Shown in pieces: positions 10,900 to 23,030 of a DNA stretch of 64,000 nucleotides. The notes below the pieces were generated by a model that saw only the letters and a list, made by a program, of their open reading frames with translations, was not told the DNA's origin and ran no database searches. Every line of letters begins with the position of its first letter. The first letter of the stretch is position 1. Source of the DNA: Allolobophora icterica (Eukaryota; Annelida; Clitellata; Crassiclitellata; Lumbricidae); NCBI GenBank assembly GCA_963556255.1, contig OY744608.1:5384448-5448447 (forward strand), in the 5' to 3' direction. Both the position numbers and the translations under genes were made by a program.

Positions 10900-11655
10900 T
10901 CTACCTTTAACACATGTTTTTTTTATTTCGGTAAGTAGTAGTAGTAGTAGTTCCAGAGTTTAATGACATCGTTTGACTGCTAAGGTCGTTGACGTCTCTT
11001 TGCATTATTAATTATCTTTGTACTGTGGCTCTTTTTTTAATAATATATACATTTTTTTTCTTCTCTTTTTTAGTTTTTCTCTTTTTTTCTTTTTCTCCTT
11101 TTTTTGATGGCCATTCCTGGCTCTTATATTTTGGCCTTATCGGCTCTTTTGTATTTTATAGATTTTTTTTCAGTGGCCATTACAGCTCTTTTGGTGGCCA
11201 TATATGGCTCTTTTTGGCCATATATGGCTCTTTTTTTCTTTAATCACAGTTATTTACACAGAATAAAATAAAACTTCTATTTACATACAACGTCCATTAA
11301 TCATATTTATGCATTAATTTTTATTTTTTTCTGTCAATGATACATATGAAATCACATTGATATACTCCATGTAATTATATTCAATTAATTACATATAAAT
11401 CTTAACAACAAAATTATATACACATATTTAAATACATTTAGATGGTACTATTTATTTAAATAGCTAAAGGATTTTTCCTTTATTGTGACGTTTCACAAGA
11501 TTATAAACTGTATTTTGTATGCAACCCACCCAAGCAGGGTTTTTAGGTTGAAATCTAATTTATATATTGTACATAGATATCGTAAGGCAGTAGACAAATT
11601 ATTTTGTTTACATTCTAAAAGAAGATGTTCTATGTTATTTCGGTAAACGCCGCGT
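10900..11655. other. AT-rich DNA with a ~20-bp GGCC...CTCTTTT minisatellite
   Basis: No gene. Between about 11107 and 11240 a degenerate ~20-bp unit (GGCCATATATGGCTCTTTTT and variants) recurs five to six times. The last two copies are exact and each contains CCATATATGG (11198-11207 and 11218-11227), which fits the CC(A/T)6GG CArG-box consensus. The rest is AT-rich with short chance frames. Confidence 0.5.
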
Positions 11656-11659
11656 CTCT

Positions 11660-11720
11660 TGCTTATATAATGTAGATTGTTAACGTTTTACAGGTGTTTA
11701 AAGAGAGCGCTCTAATTACT
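11660..11720 (+). repeat. R1 module
   Basis: TATATAATGTAGATTGTTAA, then TTACAGGTGTTTAAAGAGAG and CGCTCTAA: a diverged R1 copy. The DNA up to 11862 holds no further feature I can name. Confidence 0.5.
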
Positions 11721-11870
11721 TGGATGCCGTATGCCATGTCTATAATTATAGTATTGTTTTTCAAAGTTTAATGGTTCTAAAGAGAGAGCTATTTAATCCA
11801 GAGGTTAATGACATCTTATGTCAAGAAAGGCAGTCAACAGAAATTAGTTTGGCTTCATACAGCTCTACAT

Positions 11871-12240
11871 CAGCGGTTTTCAAACTTTTTATTGTACCAC
11901 CAGGTAAAAATTCGAATGTTGGCATACCACCAGCAACGATAAGATTAAAAACAACAGACGAGCGCGAAGTCCACTTCAATTAGCGTAGGACCGTAGGTAG
12001 ACAAATTTAAAAATTAATATATAGCTCATAGACAATTTAAACTTTTAAGGAAAAGCGCATGGTGGACTGGGAATAGCTAATCAAAGAAAGATGGACATAC
12101 TCTCATAGAAATGTAAAGAAAACTAAGCGCATGATGGACGTAGAATAGTGACTTCAACAGTCAATAGCTAATCAAAGAAGATTTTTCGCGTACGACTTAG
12201 CGACACTACTGGTACTCGTACCTTCGTTTGAAAACCGCTC
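11871..12240. mobile_element. hAT-type MITE, about 370 bp
   Basis: The termini CAGCGGTTTTCAAAC and GAGCGGTTTTCAAAC (14 of 15) are inverted. The flanking 8-mers CTCTACAT and CCCTACAC match at 6 of 8, consistent with an old target duplication. Same family as 62722-62961. Confidence 0.75.
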
Positions 12241-12249
12241 CCCTACACC

Positions 12250-12415
12250 AATTGTAGCTTTGGTTCGTTATTTAACTAGACTGTGTCAGAGCACAGATGA
12301 TTAGCGTCACCTTCGTCCTTTCTCCAGCCTTGGGATCAAATTTAATTATCTGTCACGAGTCTCATTTATATATAGCATCATTTACCAATGTTTTAAAGGT
12401 GTTTAAAGAGAGAGC
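12250..12415 (+). repeat. R2 followed by R1
   Basis: R2 at about 12265-12335 (ACTAGACTGTGTCAGAGCAC, CAGCCTTGGGATC) and R1 at about 12360-12412 (TATATAGCATCATTTACC, TTTTAAAGGTGTTTAAAGAG). Confidence 0.55.
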
Positions 12416-12486
12416 TTAAACTATGTCCCGTGTTTATGCTGAGGGAACCGCTTGTTTTTAGGTCATCACAAGTATTGTATCGTGTT

Positions 12487-12560
12487 CAGGGCTGTAGTCG
12501 AGCGTATACGCTGGTCACCGGTAGCGTATACTCACCTCAAATTTTACCACTACAGCCCTG
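12487..12560. mobile_element. 74-bp hAT-type mini-element
   Basis: The perfect 8-bp target duplication ATCGTGTT (12479-12486, 12561-12568) brackets a 74-bp unit. Its termini CAGGGCTGTAGTCG and CAGGGCTGTAGTGG match at 13 of 14. Only ~46 bases separate the terminal repeats, making it one of the smallest intact-looking elements here. Confidence 0.88.
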
Positions 12561-12599
12561 ATCGTGTTTCGTGCATTATGCGGTATGTTACCTAGTTTA

Positions 12600-13235
12600 A
12601 TAATTTATAGGCACAACAATAATGTCACAACGACATTAAGTTCGAAATGGAACGGGATAATAGGTTGGTTAATATCTTGAAGCAAGTTTCAAATGTGCCC
12701 GTTGGAATTAATTGAGTAGCTCCAGGATAGAGACGACTAAGAAATCGACTATGTAAGTTTAATTGTAATTAGTTACTTCTATGTCGCCGTAGTCTAACGC
12801 AGAAAGCTCAACCGATGACACGCCACAACCAACAAACAGTGGCGAACATTACGATTAGTTGGTTAGTTAGTTGCTGTTTAACGACGCTGTGTCAGAGCAA
12901 GACGACTCGTTTCGATTTTTCTCCCTTTAGACACCTTTAAATCGCTTCTTAAAGATGCTAGATATCCGTAATTTCGCTCAGTCCCTCGGTAAATCCTAAT
13001 TCCTTATATTGTATGCGAAACTCGTTATATATACTCCAAATTAAAGATTATTATTATTATTCGTTTATTATTCGTTTATTATCGACTCACATTGACAAAC
13101 CACAATATGTTACAACTACATTAGTGATGCTAAGTAATAGTAATGTTATGTTGGAGGATTTAGGAGAGGCTGGAAACTTAACAAGTATTGAAAATGTTAA
13201 AATTTTGGATATATTAAAGTAAAGAAAGTTATTTT
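12600..13235. other. No gene; R2 fragment inside
   Basis: An R2 fragment (GCTGTTTAACGACGCTGTGT) lies at about 12870-12900 and a degenerate R1 near 12930-12970. A 69-codon open frame at 13013-13222 is AT-rich and unrecognised. Confidence 0.4.
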
Positions 13236-13236
13236 A

Positions 13237-13545
13237 ATGTGGCATAGAGAACTCTTGGGACAAAATTGGAATCGTCCTTAGGGGGAGGGTAAAGTCATGC
13301 GGTCGAGGACGGAAATTGTACTGTCTACTGACTTTAGGCGGGAACAGAACACGGAGCACATGGAAAGGATTATGCAGCACGGATGAGAGCAAGGCAGAGT
13401 CGGCTCGAAGGACCAGTTGCTCCACGCCAGGTGCAGAGTCGTTCAGGTAGCCGGCTCTTTTCGCTCTTTGGAGAAACCGCTCCAGGCTGCTGCGATCCGA
13501 TGCCGAGGTCTGTCCCCACCAGGCATTACCCTTTAAACAAATCAT
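13237..13545 (-). pseudogene. LINE ORF2 C-terminal fragment
   Basis: The minus strand reads WWGQTSASDRSSLERFLQRA, then KRAGYL, NPFHVLRVLFPP and YNFRPRPHDFTLPLRT. This is the tail that follows the reverse transcriptase in a common invertebrate LINE group (pattern WWG-x-TSASDR, L-x-R-x-KR-x-G, NP-x-HVL, YNLR-x-R-x-H). The fragment starts and ends abruptly. A relative lies at 61926-62300. Confidence 0.7.
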
Positions 13546-13608
13546 AATAGAAGCTGTGTTAAGTCAGAAACATTTCTGTCGACGTCAACGACCTTTGTTG
13601 CCATATGA

Positions 13609-14355
13609 CAGTGCTGGGCAAACTTTTGCACATTGGGCTGCATCATAGGCAAAAAAATTCGGAGAACCGGGCAACTTATTTTAAATATGTAATAACGACT
13701 AACATGAAAATTTACTTATTTATAATTAAATATGCTTCTACTGTTACCTAGTGACATGCATGCAACTGTGAACCTGCATTAACAAGTTGCCCTTAATCTG
13801 GAGTAATTGCACTGGTTGCAATTCGCAGTATTGAGTTCAAGTTTAGAGATCTGTGCTTGCACTTGTTTAAAATGTTAAAATGTTGACGGCGCGGACTGTG
13901 GCGTATAACCCCCACCCCACCGCCTGGAGTGGGAGAACAAACCACTTTATCATGGACAAATCGAGAATAAGAGGCTCAGAAGTCACTCAGAACTATAAAT
14001 TAATTTATTATATACATCAGTATCATGCCAGTACCCCCACTCACTTCTGGCCATCATGCATGGTAAATCCCCCAATTTCTGGCAACCGTGGGAGATCGCT
14101 CTCCCAACCCCTCAACCCCCCATTGGTAGACGCCACTGAGCGCGGAAGTGGGGCATATTGGCAAGGTTAACACCTAGAGCTATTATGAAAGATGAGGCCG
14201 GAAAAGTAAAAAAAACCATTAACACGTGAGTTAAACAAAGAAAACTTCTCGTGGTCTCGATTTGCTTTTTTAAATTTTCTGAAGAATTGTGTGGGCCGGA
14301 TAAAAAGTGTTGGCGGGCCGGATCTGGCCTGTGGGCCGTAGTTTTCCCACCTCTG
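13609..14355. mobile_element. hAT-type element, 747 bp
   Basis: The termini CAGTGCTGGGCAAAC and CAGAGGTGGGAAAAC (12 of 15) are of the CAG-x-GGTGGG-x-AAAC type known from hAT elements. The flanking 8-mers CCATATGA and CCATAAGA differ at one base. It sits inside a reverse R2 copy whose parts are visible at 13555-13608 and 14356-14395. No transposase frame is left; the 96-codon frame at 13880-14170 is unrecognised. Confidence 0.8.
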
Positions 14356-14408
14356 CCATAAGATGTCGTTAAACTCTCGATTTGTCCACGACAATTAATG
14401 ATAAAGTG

Positions 14409-14544
<136 letters not shown>

Positions 14545-14739
14545 TTATTCTTTAATTAAGCGCCTGCAAACGCACAGTGTACATGTACATGTTATGCGAT
14601 AAACCTTAACTACTAACAGAACAAACAGCCTGCAATACACGGCACAAATTGCAGCCTACAAAGCATGTCCGCCTATGGGACTCGATCTCTGTACCTCTCG
14701 CACTCTACGCCAGATGTTATCCAATGCGCTATCGCCCCC

Positions 14740-14875
14740 CCCCCATTTGTTAGTTGCTGCTTTACAACGCTGTGTCACAGAGAAGATGATCAGACTCGCC
14801 CCTCCTTTTTCCAGGCTTTGGACTGGCACTTACATAGTCCGGGCAGCGACGTAGTTACACACCACAACTCTTCAC
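14740..14875 (+). repeat. R2 module
   Basis: TTGCTGCTTTACAACGCTGT, AGAAGATGATCAG and CAGGCTTTGGACTGGCACTT mark a full R2 copy. The preceding 14555-14735 is unassigned and could be a diverged SINE. Confidence 0.55.
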
Positions 14876-14879
14876 TCGC

Positions 14880-15210
14880 GCGTATATGGGCGACCGGTTG
14901 CTAAGGCCGTCGTCAAGGGAGGGTCGTCGGTATAGACAGAGTAGATACATGGTAGCTGAGGTCACGTAGAGGTCATGATAAACAGAGGACAGAAGACGAT
15001 AGACAGTCACGTGACGCCCTATTTGGATCGCATTTAAGAAGGGGAGATTGTAACCGCAACAGAGTGTCCTTGTTACTTACCACTGGTGGCTGAAGTTTTT
15101 TAGTTCTTAATCTGGGTCAGTTGTTGCCCGAATTTTTTACGAGTTTTTATGCATTCGGTCAGGAAGGAACAACGTACGTCGCTGCTAGAACAATTCCAAC
15201 ACAGCCTGGC
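14880..15210. other. No recognisable feature
   Basis: Unique-looking sequence without motifs. Confidence 0.35.
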
Positions 15211-15313
15211 TTTCCCTCCCTCTCTCCTCCCTTCCTCTCCTCCCTTCCTCTCTCCGTCCGTCCGTCCGTCCGTCCCTCCTGCTCTCCTTTCCTCCCTTCC
15301 TTCTTCCCTCCCT
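15211..15313. repeat. Polypyrimidine CCCTTCCTC/CCGT tract
   Basis: About 100 bases of C/T-rich repeats including a (CCGT)n core. Confidence 0.85.
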
Positions 15314-15383
15314 TACTTTCATGCTTGAAGAAAGAATAAAAAATCAAATATTTATGTCGTCATTATCACCGACAGCAACAACA

Positions 15384-15895
<512 letters not shown>

Positions 15896-15899
15896 ACAA

Positions 15900-16880
15900 C
15901 GATGATTGTAGGAGAATAGACATAAAAGTGAGGTTGAATGCGAACCTGCCGAAGGTTGAAACCTCAAAGACGGGAACAAAAGGAACAGATCTGATGCTTT
16001 CTTGTGTAGTCTGGCAATCGCCTGAAGATATTTGCAAGACTTGGACGACTGTTATTGGAGTCTTCTCTGAACTTTCCTTCTACACCTGAATTGCTCACTG
16101 GCTGTTTAAAATTGCTGAACTGGACGATTAGTCAAACCTGTCTCTGTATGATCTTTGCTGGAGGTACCTTTTGGCAGCAAACGAATTTTAAACAATGCGT
16201 ACCTATTTGATCGCAATATCCAAACGTAAAGTTGGTTTTATTTGTTTTTTTCTCTGATTAATGTTTTAACTGTATTTTTATATTTGCTCTAAATGTCTAA
16301 AATGTTATGCATGCACTCTAAAGTTGTTTAATTCATCATCGTAGGCCTACGTTTGTATTCAGTGGCGTGGCCAGGTTTTAACACCAGGGGGAGCGAGCAC
16401 ATAAAAAAGGCCCCAATTACCAAAAGAAGTAATTTCAATTAATTACATTCATTATGATTATACTATTTATTTTGTATTTAAATAGAAACACTGAATCACC
16501 CAAAAGGTGGCAAAAGCAATATGTACATAGTAAATGAGTAATAGTATGGTAGGCCTATACTATAACATAACAAGCAGTATAAACAAAAACCAATTACAAC
16601 AGCCTTTTTCACCTATGTTTAGTTTTAGCAAAGTTATCGATTACTTCGTTATAATCCACTTCACTAGCGAATGTTATAAAAAAAAGCATTGTCTGCAAAG
16701 CTAGACAATCGGTTCTCGCCCATTGTAAAACGTACGACGATTTTATGAGTTTGAGTCGGCTGAAAGATCGTTTCGCACCAGCGTTGTTTATTGGCAAGGT
16801 CAGAAAAATGCGTTCAATGTGGGCAGGCTAGGATAAATGAAACATAATGTCGTTGGTGATCATGAATTTTAGTAGGCCTA
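15900..16880. other. No gene; lone hAT-like terminus
   Basis: CAGTGGCGTGGCCAGG at 16360 has the form of a hAT terminus, but no matching end or duplication was found. The rest is AT-rich and unassigned. Confidence 0.4.
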
Positions 16881-16884
16881 CATC

Positions 16885-17695
16885 ATTGTGAGACCAAGAC
16901 CAAGACTTTGAACCTCGAGACCAAGACCAAGACCTTGAACCTCAAGACCCAGACCGAGACCAAGACCCAAAAAATCACATTCAGGCCAAGACTTCTTTTC
17001 CTTACAAAAAAATTGTCAAGTCGGACTACTCGCTATTTTAATGAAAACGTGAGTCTTTTATTTTATTCAAGCAAAGATTAACTTTAAAAGCAGACAAAAG
17101 TCCTTCATGCAAAATATTATTCCAAATGCCTTTTGTATTTTATAAAAACCAATTCGCTCAGAATTTTCTGACAAAGAAGTGCCTTGTGGCACAAAAATTT
17201 CGCCATATGAAAAATACTTTCCATAAGTGCTGAAGTAGCTGGCACACACAGCAGCTTTTCAAGCACTGGATTTAAATGTACAAATCGTGAGCCTCTTTTT
17301 AAATCCTCCCATGGTTTACCAGACCGTCTGGATCAGAAAAAACTCTCGGCAGCCTGCAGGGCTTCCAGATACAGTATGACTTAGTTGCTGCTACCGATGG
17401 GTTTTCCTGACCAACAAGACTTGTATCCGTCCGTAGGTATTTGTCGTAGGCTATGATGCAAACAGGCTTGTTAATTTTTTTAATTCTTGAGTTTTGTTAA
17501 ATGACTATTCCTACTGACAGCCGGTCTTGGTCTTGGTCTTGCGAGACCAAGACCAAGACTTTTTACCTCAAGACCAAGACCAAGACTTTGAACTTCAAGA
17601 CCAAGACCAAGACCTATGGTCTAAAGACCAAGACCAAGACCAAGACTTCTAAAAACGAACTCGAGTGCACTCGAGACCAAGACCAAGATTCTATA
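16885..17695. repeat. Paired GACCAA minisatellite arrays around a unique core
   Basis: Two arrays of a GAGACCAAGACCAAGAC-type unit (about 16890-16985 and 17520-17690) flank a ~500-bp core. The second array opens with an inverted start (GGTCTTGGTCTTGG facing GACCAAGACC). Core and arrays match 21125-21990, which lies inside a hAT-type element. Here I cannot find the terminal repeats, so this may be a truncated or diverged relative. Confidence 0.65.
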
Positions 17696-17699
17696 CGAC

Positions 17700-18289
17700 T
17701 ACATTGTTCCTTTAATATTGAAAGACGAGGTAAACTGCCAGAATTCTGTTTCCAGATCACAGTATTTGATTTTCAATTAGTTTAATGTTTATTTTTTATA
17801 AAAACAAGCAGACGAATGAGACCGCTGAGACGATGATAAGATAAATACAGAAGGCCTAAATAAACTTCCGGTTGTAAACTTTTTTGTGAAACAGTAAATA
17901 AACTAAACTGTGATTTCTTCACTTTAGATAACTCAAACCCCAGACTATCGAATGAAATCAAACTAAAATTAATTACCTTGTAATCAAATTTGTTGTAATG
18001 CATATAACATTATAATATAATTAGTAAATACATTGTACGCTCCATATAATTATGAAAGGATTGAAAGAGGTTTACCGTTTTCTCATGTTGTTCGAATGAC
18101 TGGAATAAATAAATTTCGAACGATTGGAATAAATAAATTGTGAAAAGGCCCTACATTTTGGAAAATGGTCTCAGGGGAGCGGTTCCATTAAGCAGGACTT
18201 CGTACTTTCGGGTCTGCCTCTTGTACCTATATGGCACAGACACTGCATACTGTTCTTAAGATATCAGACCCGCTATAACAACTCGAATG
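17700..18289. other. No recognisable feature
   Basis: AT-rich DNA; open frames on both strands carry no motif. Confidence 0.35.
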
Positions 18290-18690
18290 AAACATAAATG
18301 GCACAGTATCCAATTGTAATTGTAAATGTATTGACATTTATAAAAGCCCCACTTCAAGTAAAAACTCATCCGTGGCTCTCCCGACCCAAACCAGTAAAAT
18401 TACTATCGAATAATACAGCTTGAAAAACTGTTGAAGGGACAAACTGAGGAGCTCGAGCCTCAGCTCTCGAGAAAGGTGATTCCAGCTCGTAAGCCCAACA
18501 TAGGCAAAGCTTCTGGACTGAGCTGTAGTACATGCATACGAGGGACAGTCTGGAGACCATGGGCAGCAGACTGAAGGGTGCCACAATCCGGGACCGATTG
18601 GTTACAACGTTTGGCTTGTGTTGTGTAGAGTAGGGGTCCGAGCCTCCTATGAGACGGTTACTGTGAAGGACCTTGAGTAAGGGCTTCACT
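18290..18690 (-). pseudogene. LINE ORF2 C-terminal fragment with 3' end
   Basis: On the minus strand, FAYVGLTSWNHLSRELRLEL matches the conserved LINE tail pattern (F-x-x-x-GP-x-x-WN-x-LP-x-x-LR). The 3' side has the ATTTATAAAAGCCCCACTT style of ending seen (as GCGCTATATAAATGTAAATT) at 33390 and 47880. Two overlapping frames show that it has shifted. Related to 33165-33425. Confidence 0.6.
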
Positions 18691-19679
18691 CATTATTGCT
18701 GAACGCCAAAGATGTTCTGTCGTATTGTCCTGTGTGCGCTTAGGAACTTTGGACGGCGGGCAATATCAAATAGCCTACAGTTGAATAGTATGGTATGGCA
18801 TTGTTTTGCATTGCATCGAATTATACGGAACTATATCCGTAAGGTGACGTTCAGTGTACGACATATGAAACCCATATGAAATTATTCCCATATCAATTAT
18901 AATTATCAGATCCACGTGGTCCAATATAATATTAGGACACACAAAGTCCATTTGAGAATATAAATATTATCATAATGTACTTCATATGTCCTACAAATGC
19001 CGACGCTCTTTGGATGTGATATCCACTGGATGCGGTTTAGTAGGTGTGCGGCGTATGATTAATACTCATAATTTCAGAGGCTGAAGATATTGCAAGTGTT
19101 TGCTGGACGTAAATGTGTGTCGACTTCAAACCGAGACAGTTGGAATGCGAAGAAAAGGGGCAAAGTGTAAGCCCCACTTGATAGAAATCAAGCTCTGAAA
19201 AGTCATGCAAGGCTGTAGCAACGTATGTATACCCGTTCAGACCCTTACACTCTGAAAAAGTAATCGCTGATAAAAGTAGACACTTCGATGGTTGACTTGG
19301 CTTAACTGGAAGCACCTCTGCATCGATTCATACTCGATGAGCAGTTCAGTAACGAATGTATAAAAGTCATTGGATTGGATTAAATAAGATTGGATTAGAT
19401 GGAATTGGATTGCATTGCATTAGGTCAGGTTAGAATAAAAACTAGATTTGATTAAATTAAATTGGACTGGATTGGGTACCGTACTACCGTCTGGTGTTCA
19501 AGCACGTTCAGCTTTGTCTAATTGCGAGCACTCTATAGCTACACTACAATTTCTTTTATCTCAGTAAACATTTTTTAAATATGTTGTAATTAATTCCACG
19601 TTGTCTCGCTCAGAATTATTCAGCACAATAGAATAAACTAAAATATATAATTTGAATATGACCCCCCCCTCCCTTTACA
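18691..19679. other. No gene; TTGGATTGGAT-rich stretch
   Basis: A 92-codon minus-strand frame at 19037-19315 is unrecognised. About 19365-19470 is a degenerate TTGGATTAGATTGG simple-sequence stretch. Confidence 0.35.
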
Positions 19680-19880
19680 AAGTTCAGAAGTGCACACTGA
19701 AGCCGGGGAAATATTAAGAGCCATGGGTAGACTGGAAGAGGTAAATTTTCCGTTTAAAGCGAAAGATAGTCTCTCGGTCTTGCGAATACGGAGAGGTACA
19801 GAGCGTTCCAGATGGAGAGACCGGGAACTGTGAATTAATGCTGGCCAGATGCTGATCGAAGATGGAATGATCTGTTACTT
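19680..19880 (-). pseudogene. LINE C-terminal fragment
   Basis: The sequence parallels 31115-31290 (CAGAAGTGCACACTGAAGCC, GACTGGAAGAGGTAAATTTT, CCAGATGGAGAGACCG), where the minus strand encodes a LINE tail. Frameshifts leave no open frame here. Confidence 0.5.
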
Positions 19881-20430
19881 GAACAACATCTGTCTAATTA
19901 TATTACAGCAATGCTGTGTCTAATGACACCTTTACGTTTTGTGGGAACCAAATTTCACTGCATGTATTTGAAAGATTCTAGGTTCTCTCAGGCGAAATCC
20001 GTTTAGGTCCCACTATGGTAGACTACCACTGACCCAATATATGTTACCTTTAACACTTTAACAACGCGCTGCATTGAGTTTCCATTCACTTTTGGTACAC
20101 GCTTGTCCTTAAGTGTTAAACCTCAAAATTTGCATCTGAATTGACCCAAGACACACATGTTGGGTGCATCCCCATGCGTATACGCACATAAAAACGCAAA
20201 TACATAGTAATAATTGTGATCGGAAACTTATTATTGTGGGTTTCAAGAAAACCTTTTCATAAGTGTTCACGACTTCGCCAACCTTAACCTTTGTCAAACA
20301 AAACGGTGTTTTTCTGTTCTCAGAAAGAGGTAAGGAAGGCTTAGAAGATCGTGCCACTGATCGTTATGCGTGTATAGGCAACGTGTTCCATATAATAGAG
20401 AGAGTCATATAGGTGCAGTGCTAACGTGAG
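19881..20430. other. No recognisable feature
   Basis: No motif in the 82-codon minus-strand frame at 20109-20357; no clear repeat. Confidence 0.35.
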
Positions 20431-20435
20431 TCACC

Positions 20436-20520
20436 TGAAATGCCCTATATCAGTCTAGTAGTTAGAGAGCTGGACTGTCAATCGAGAGGTCGGCGGTTCT
20501 AGTCCCCGCAAGGACAGAAG
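20436..20520 (+). repeat. tRNA-like sequence (SINE head or tRNA pseudogene)
   Basis: An A-box-like TAGTTAGAGAGCTGG, an anticodon-loop-like ACTGTCAAT and a B-box-like GGTTCTAGTCC appear at tRNA spacing. The acceptor ends (5' GCCCTAT, 3' GCAAGGAC) do not pair well, so I do not call a functional tRNA. Relatives lie on the minus strand at 39361-39440 and 45295-45365, which suggests a dispersed tRNA-derived family. Confidence 0.55.
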
Positions 20521-20572
20521 CTTTTTTGAGATTTCTGCTCCACTTGCGCCCCCTATCCAATTCACCTTTGAT

Positions 20573-22273
20573 CATAGATGTTAAAAACGTTTTTTTCGTT
20601 TTTTATTTTTTCCCAAAAAACGTCGTTTTTTTCGTTTTTTTTCCTATCGTTTTTTTCCGTTTTTTATGTAACTTTATTTATTTATTTATTTACTGTCTGT
20701 TAATGTTTTTCGGTTTCTGTTTAATTTTTTTGTCTGATGTCCCTTACGTTTTTTCAAGGATTGAGCTAATTTACCTCACTGTTTACTTCATTATTTGAGA
20801 AATAAATACTTTATGAAATAGCACACTACAAGAAATAAAGTTATTTCTAAGTTATCTAAAATGCCAAAAGAAAAGGGTGCGGAATGGATTCACGTTACTT
20901 TGATAGGCCTAAACGAGAAAGACAAACTCAGCATTGGCTAAATTGAAATGCAATTACTATGAGAAAGTTTACACTATAGGCCCTATCGGCTCAAGTCTAT
21001 ACCTCCAGAGTTTAGTTTTTAATTGTGTTAGTTTAGTCAGCATGGACTTATGTGGACTTATGTTTACAATTTAAATTTGAAAAGATTTAAATATTTTTAA
21101 TTTCTCAATTTCCAGTCTTGTTATCAAGACCTTAAACCTCAAGACCAAGACCAAGACCAAGACCTTGAACCTCAAGACCAAGACCAAGACCAAGACCTTG
21201 AACCTCAAGACCAAGACCAAGACCAAGACCTTGAACCTCAAGACCAAGACCAAGACCAAGACCTTGGACCTCAAGACCAAGACCAAGACCAAGACCCAAA
21301 AATCACAATCATATCCACACTATTCCTTACTAAAAACTGTCAAGTCGGACTACTCGCTACTTTAATGAAGCAAACCAACTCTAAATGCAGACTGCAGATA
21401 ATTTCTGAATTCGAATTTACAAATTAAGTCCTTCATGCAAAATGTTAGGCCTAGGCCTATTTCAAATGCCGGTTGCATTTTATAAAAACCAATTCGCTCA
21501 GAATTTTCTGACCAAGACGTGCCTTGTGGGGCCTCATAAAAATTTCGCCATGTAAAAAATAGATAATTTACATGTCTAAATCGTGTGTGGTGGTCATGTT
21601 TCTTTCCATGATGAGCCGGAGATAGATAGATTTGAACCAATTTCGATGTGTGGAAATCTATCTTCCTACCGATTTTGGCTTGACCTACTTTTCATAGGTG
21701 CTGAAGTCGCTGGCACACACAGTAGCTTTTCAAGCACTGGATTTAAATGTATAAATCGTGAGACTTTTTTAAACCGTTATTGACCGCAATGGCTGCGGAA
21801 AAATTTAAAATTCAGTCGGTCTTGGTCTTGGTCTTGAAAAACCAAGACCAAGACCTTGAACCTCAAGACCAAGACCAAGACCAAGACCTTGAACCTCAAG
21901 ACCAAGACCAAGACCAAGACCTTGAACCTCAAGACCAAGACCAAGACCAAGACTTTTAAAAACGAACTCGAGCGCACTCGAGACCAAGACCTTGGTCTCG
22001 AGGACAACAAGACTGTCAATTTCTTATTGAACCAAACTTATTAGAAATAAAATAATTGTTGTAGATTGGTGTTACTTAGCGTTTACTAATAAAGTTGTGT
22101 TATTTGCTGATTAAATTCTGTTAATTTTAAATTGCAGTAGGGCCTACAATATGTGACAAAGTCAAATTATTTTCTTTTGTCGTTTTTTCCCGTTTTTTTC
22201 GTTTTTTATTTTTTGAAAAAAACGACGTTTTTTTCCGTTTTTTATTTAGTTTCTATCGTTTTTAACAACTATG
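20573..22273. mobile_element. hAT-type element carrying minisatellites, 1,701 bp
   Basis: The perfect 8-bp target duplication CCTTTGAT lies at 20565-20572 and 22274-22281. The terminal repeats CATAGATGTTAAAAACG and CATAGTTGTTAAAAACG match at 16 of 17. Next to each terminus is a CGTTTTTTTCG-rich block. Inside are two arrays of a 33-bp unit (GACCAAGACCAAGACCTTGA core) at about 21128-21300 and 21815-21990, around a ~500-bp core shared with 16985-17520. No transposase frame is visible, so it would depend on a helper. Confidence 0.88.
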
Positions 22274-22379
22274 CCTTTGATGAGTACACTGACCGTACAC
22301 TGACCGTGGAAAGATGAGACGGCGGGAAGAGGACTGGCCACCCTCCCTCATATGCCGAGGTTAAGACAATGAAGTCGCT

Positions 22380-22590
22380 AACAATTGTAATCGTAAACTT
22401 CAAATTTCTAAAACGCCAGTAAAGTAAGCTTAGAGCACCAGCTTATTCACGAGCGCTGTGTCGGGTCACGACTATCCACAGCTAGTAAAGAAGAGGTCCA
22501 AGTCTGGTTGCCAGGGAGTCCAGAGAGAGGGGCTGCTAATACTGGTGTCACTGGTCGAGAAGAATTGGAAGGCGGAGGATCAGATGAGTC
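22380..22590 (+). repeat. R3 module
   Basis: AATCGTAAACTTCAAATTTC, AGCTTATTCACGAGCGCTGT, GTCTGGTTGCCAGGGAG: the same word order as at 32500-32670. Confidence 0.6.
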
Positions 22591-23029
22591 GGGGCAGGAC
22601 CGTAGGTATTGGTGAAGAGGTGGCTATAGGGATAGGCTATCAGCGCACGTAAATAAGCTGGGCTCTGCGCTTAGCTTTATTGTAGCGCTTAAGAAATTTG
22701 GGGCTCATAAGATTACAAGCTTCAGGAACTGCTCTTCTCCTACACATATACATCCTTGATACATAAAGATTGACAGACCCGACCACAGCGAAGCCTCTGT
22801 GGTGGATATTGTCGTGGACCACGGGACAAGAGGACAGCTACGTTACCTTATGCAGACGCTATCTTTAACAGCATGGCCGTCTCGTGACTTGAATCCACCG
22901 TTCAAGATGATAAAGAGGTGAAAGGTTACGCACAGGTCATATGACTTAAGCCTATCCTGAGGATGATAAATATAGTTGTTGAGTCATTACCTAGCCTAAT
23001 TGAGCGGGGTTACGACGGTGGGCCATGAG
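22591..23029. other. No recognisable feature
   Basis: Continuation of R3-like DNA up to about 22640, then unassigned. Confidence 0.35.
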
Positions 23030-23030
23030 G

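Noticed and set aside
16360..16400. hAT element starting CAGTGGCGTGGCCAGG
   Set aside because: No inverted partner terminus or TTTGTATT duplication found downstream at a believable position.
20436..20520. Functional tRNA-Asp
   Set aside because: A- and B-box-like words and a GTC anticodon-like triplet are present, but the acceptor stem does not pair.
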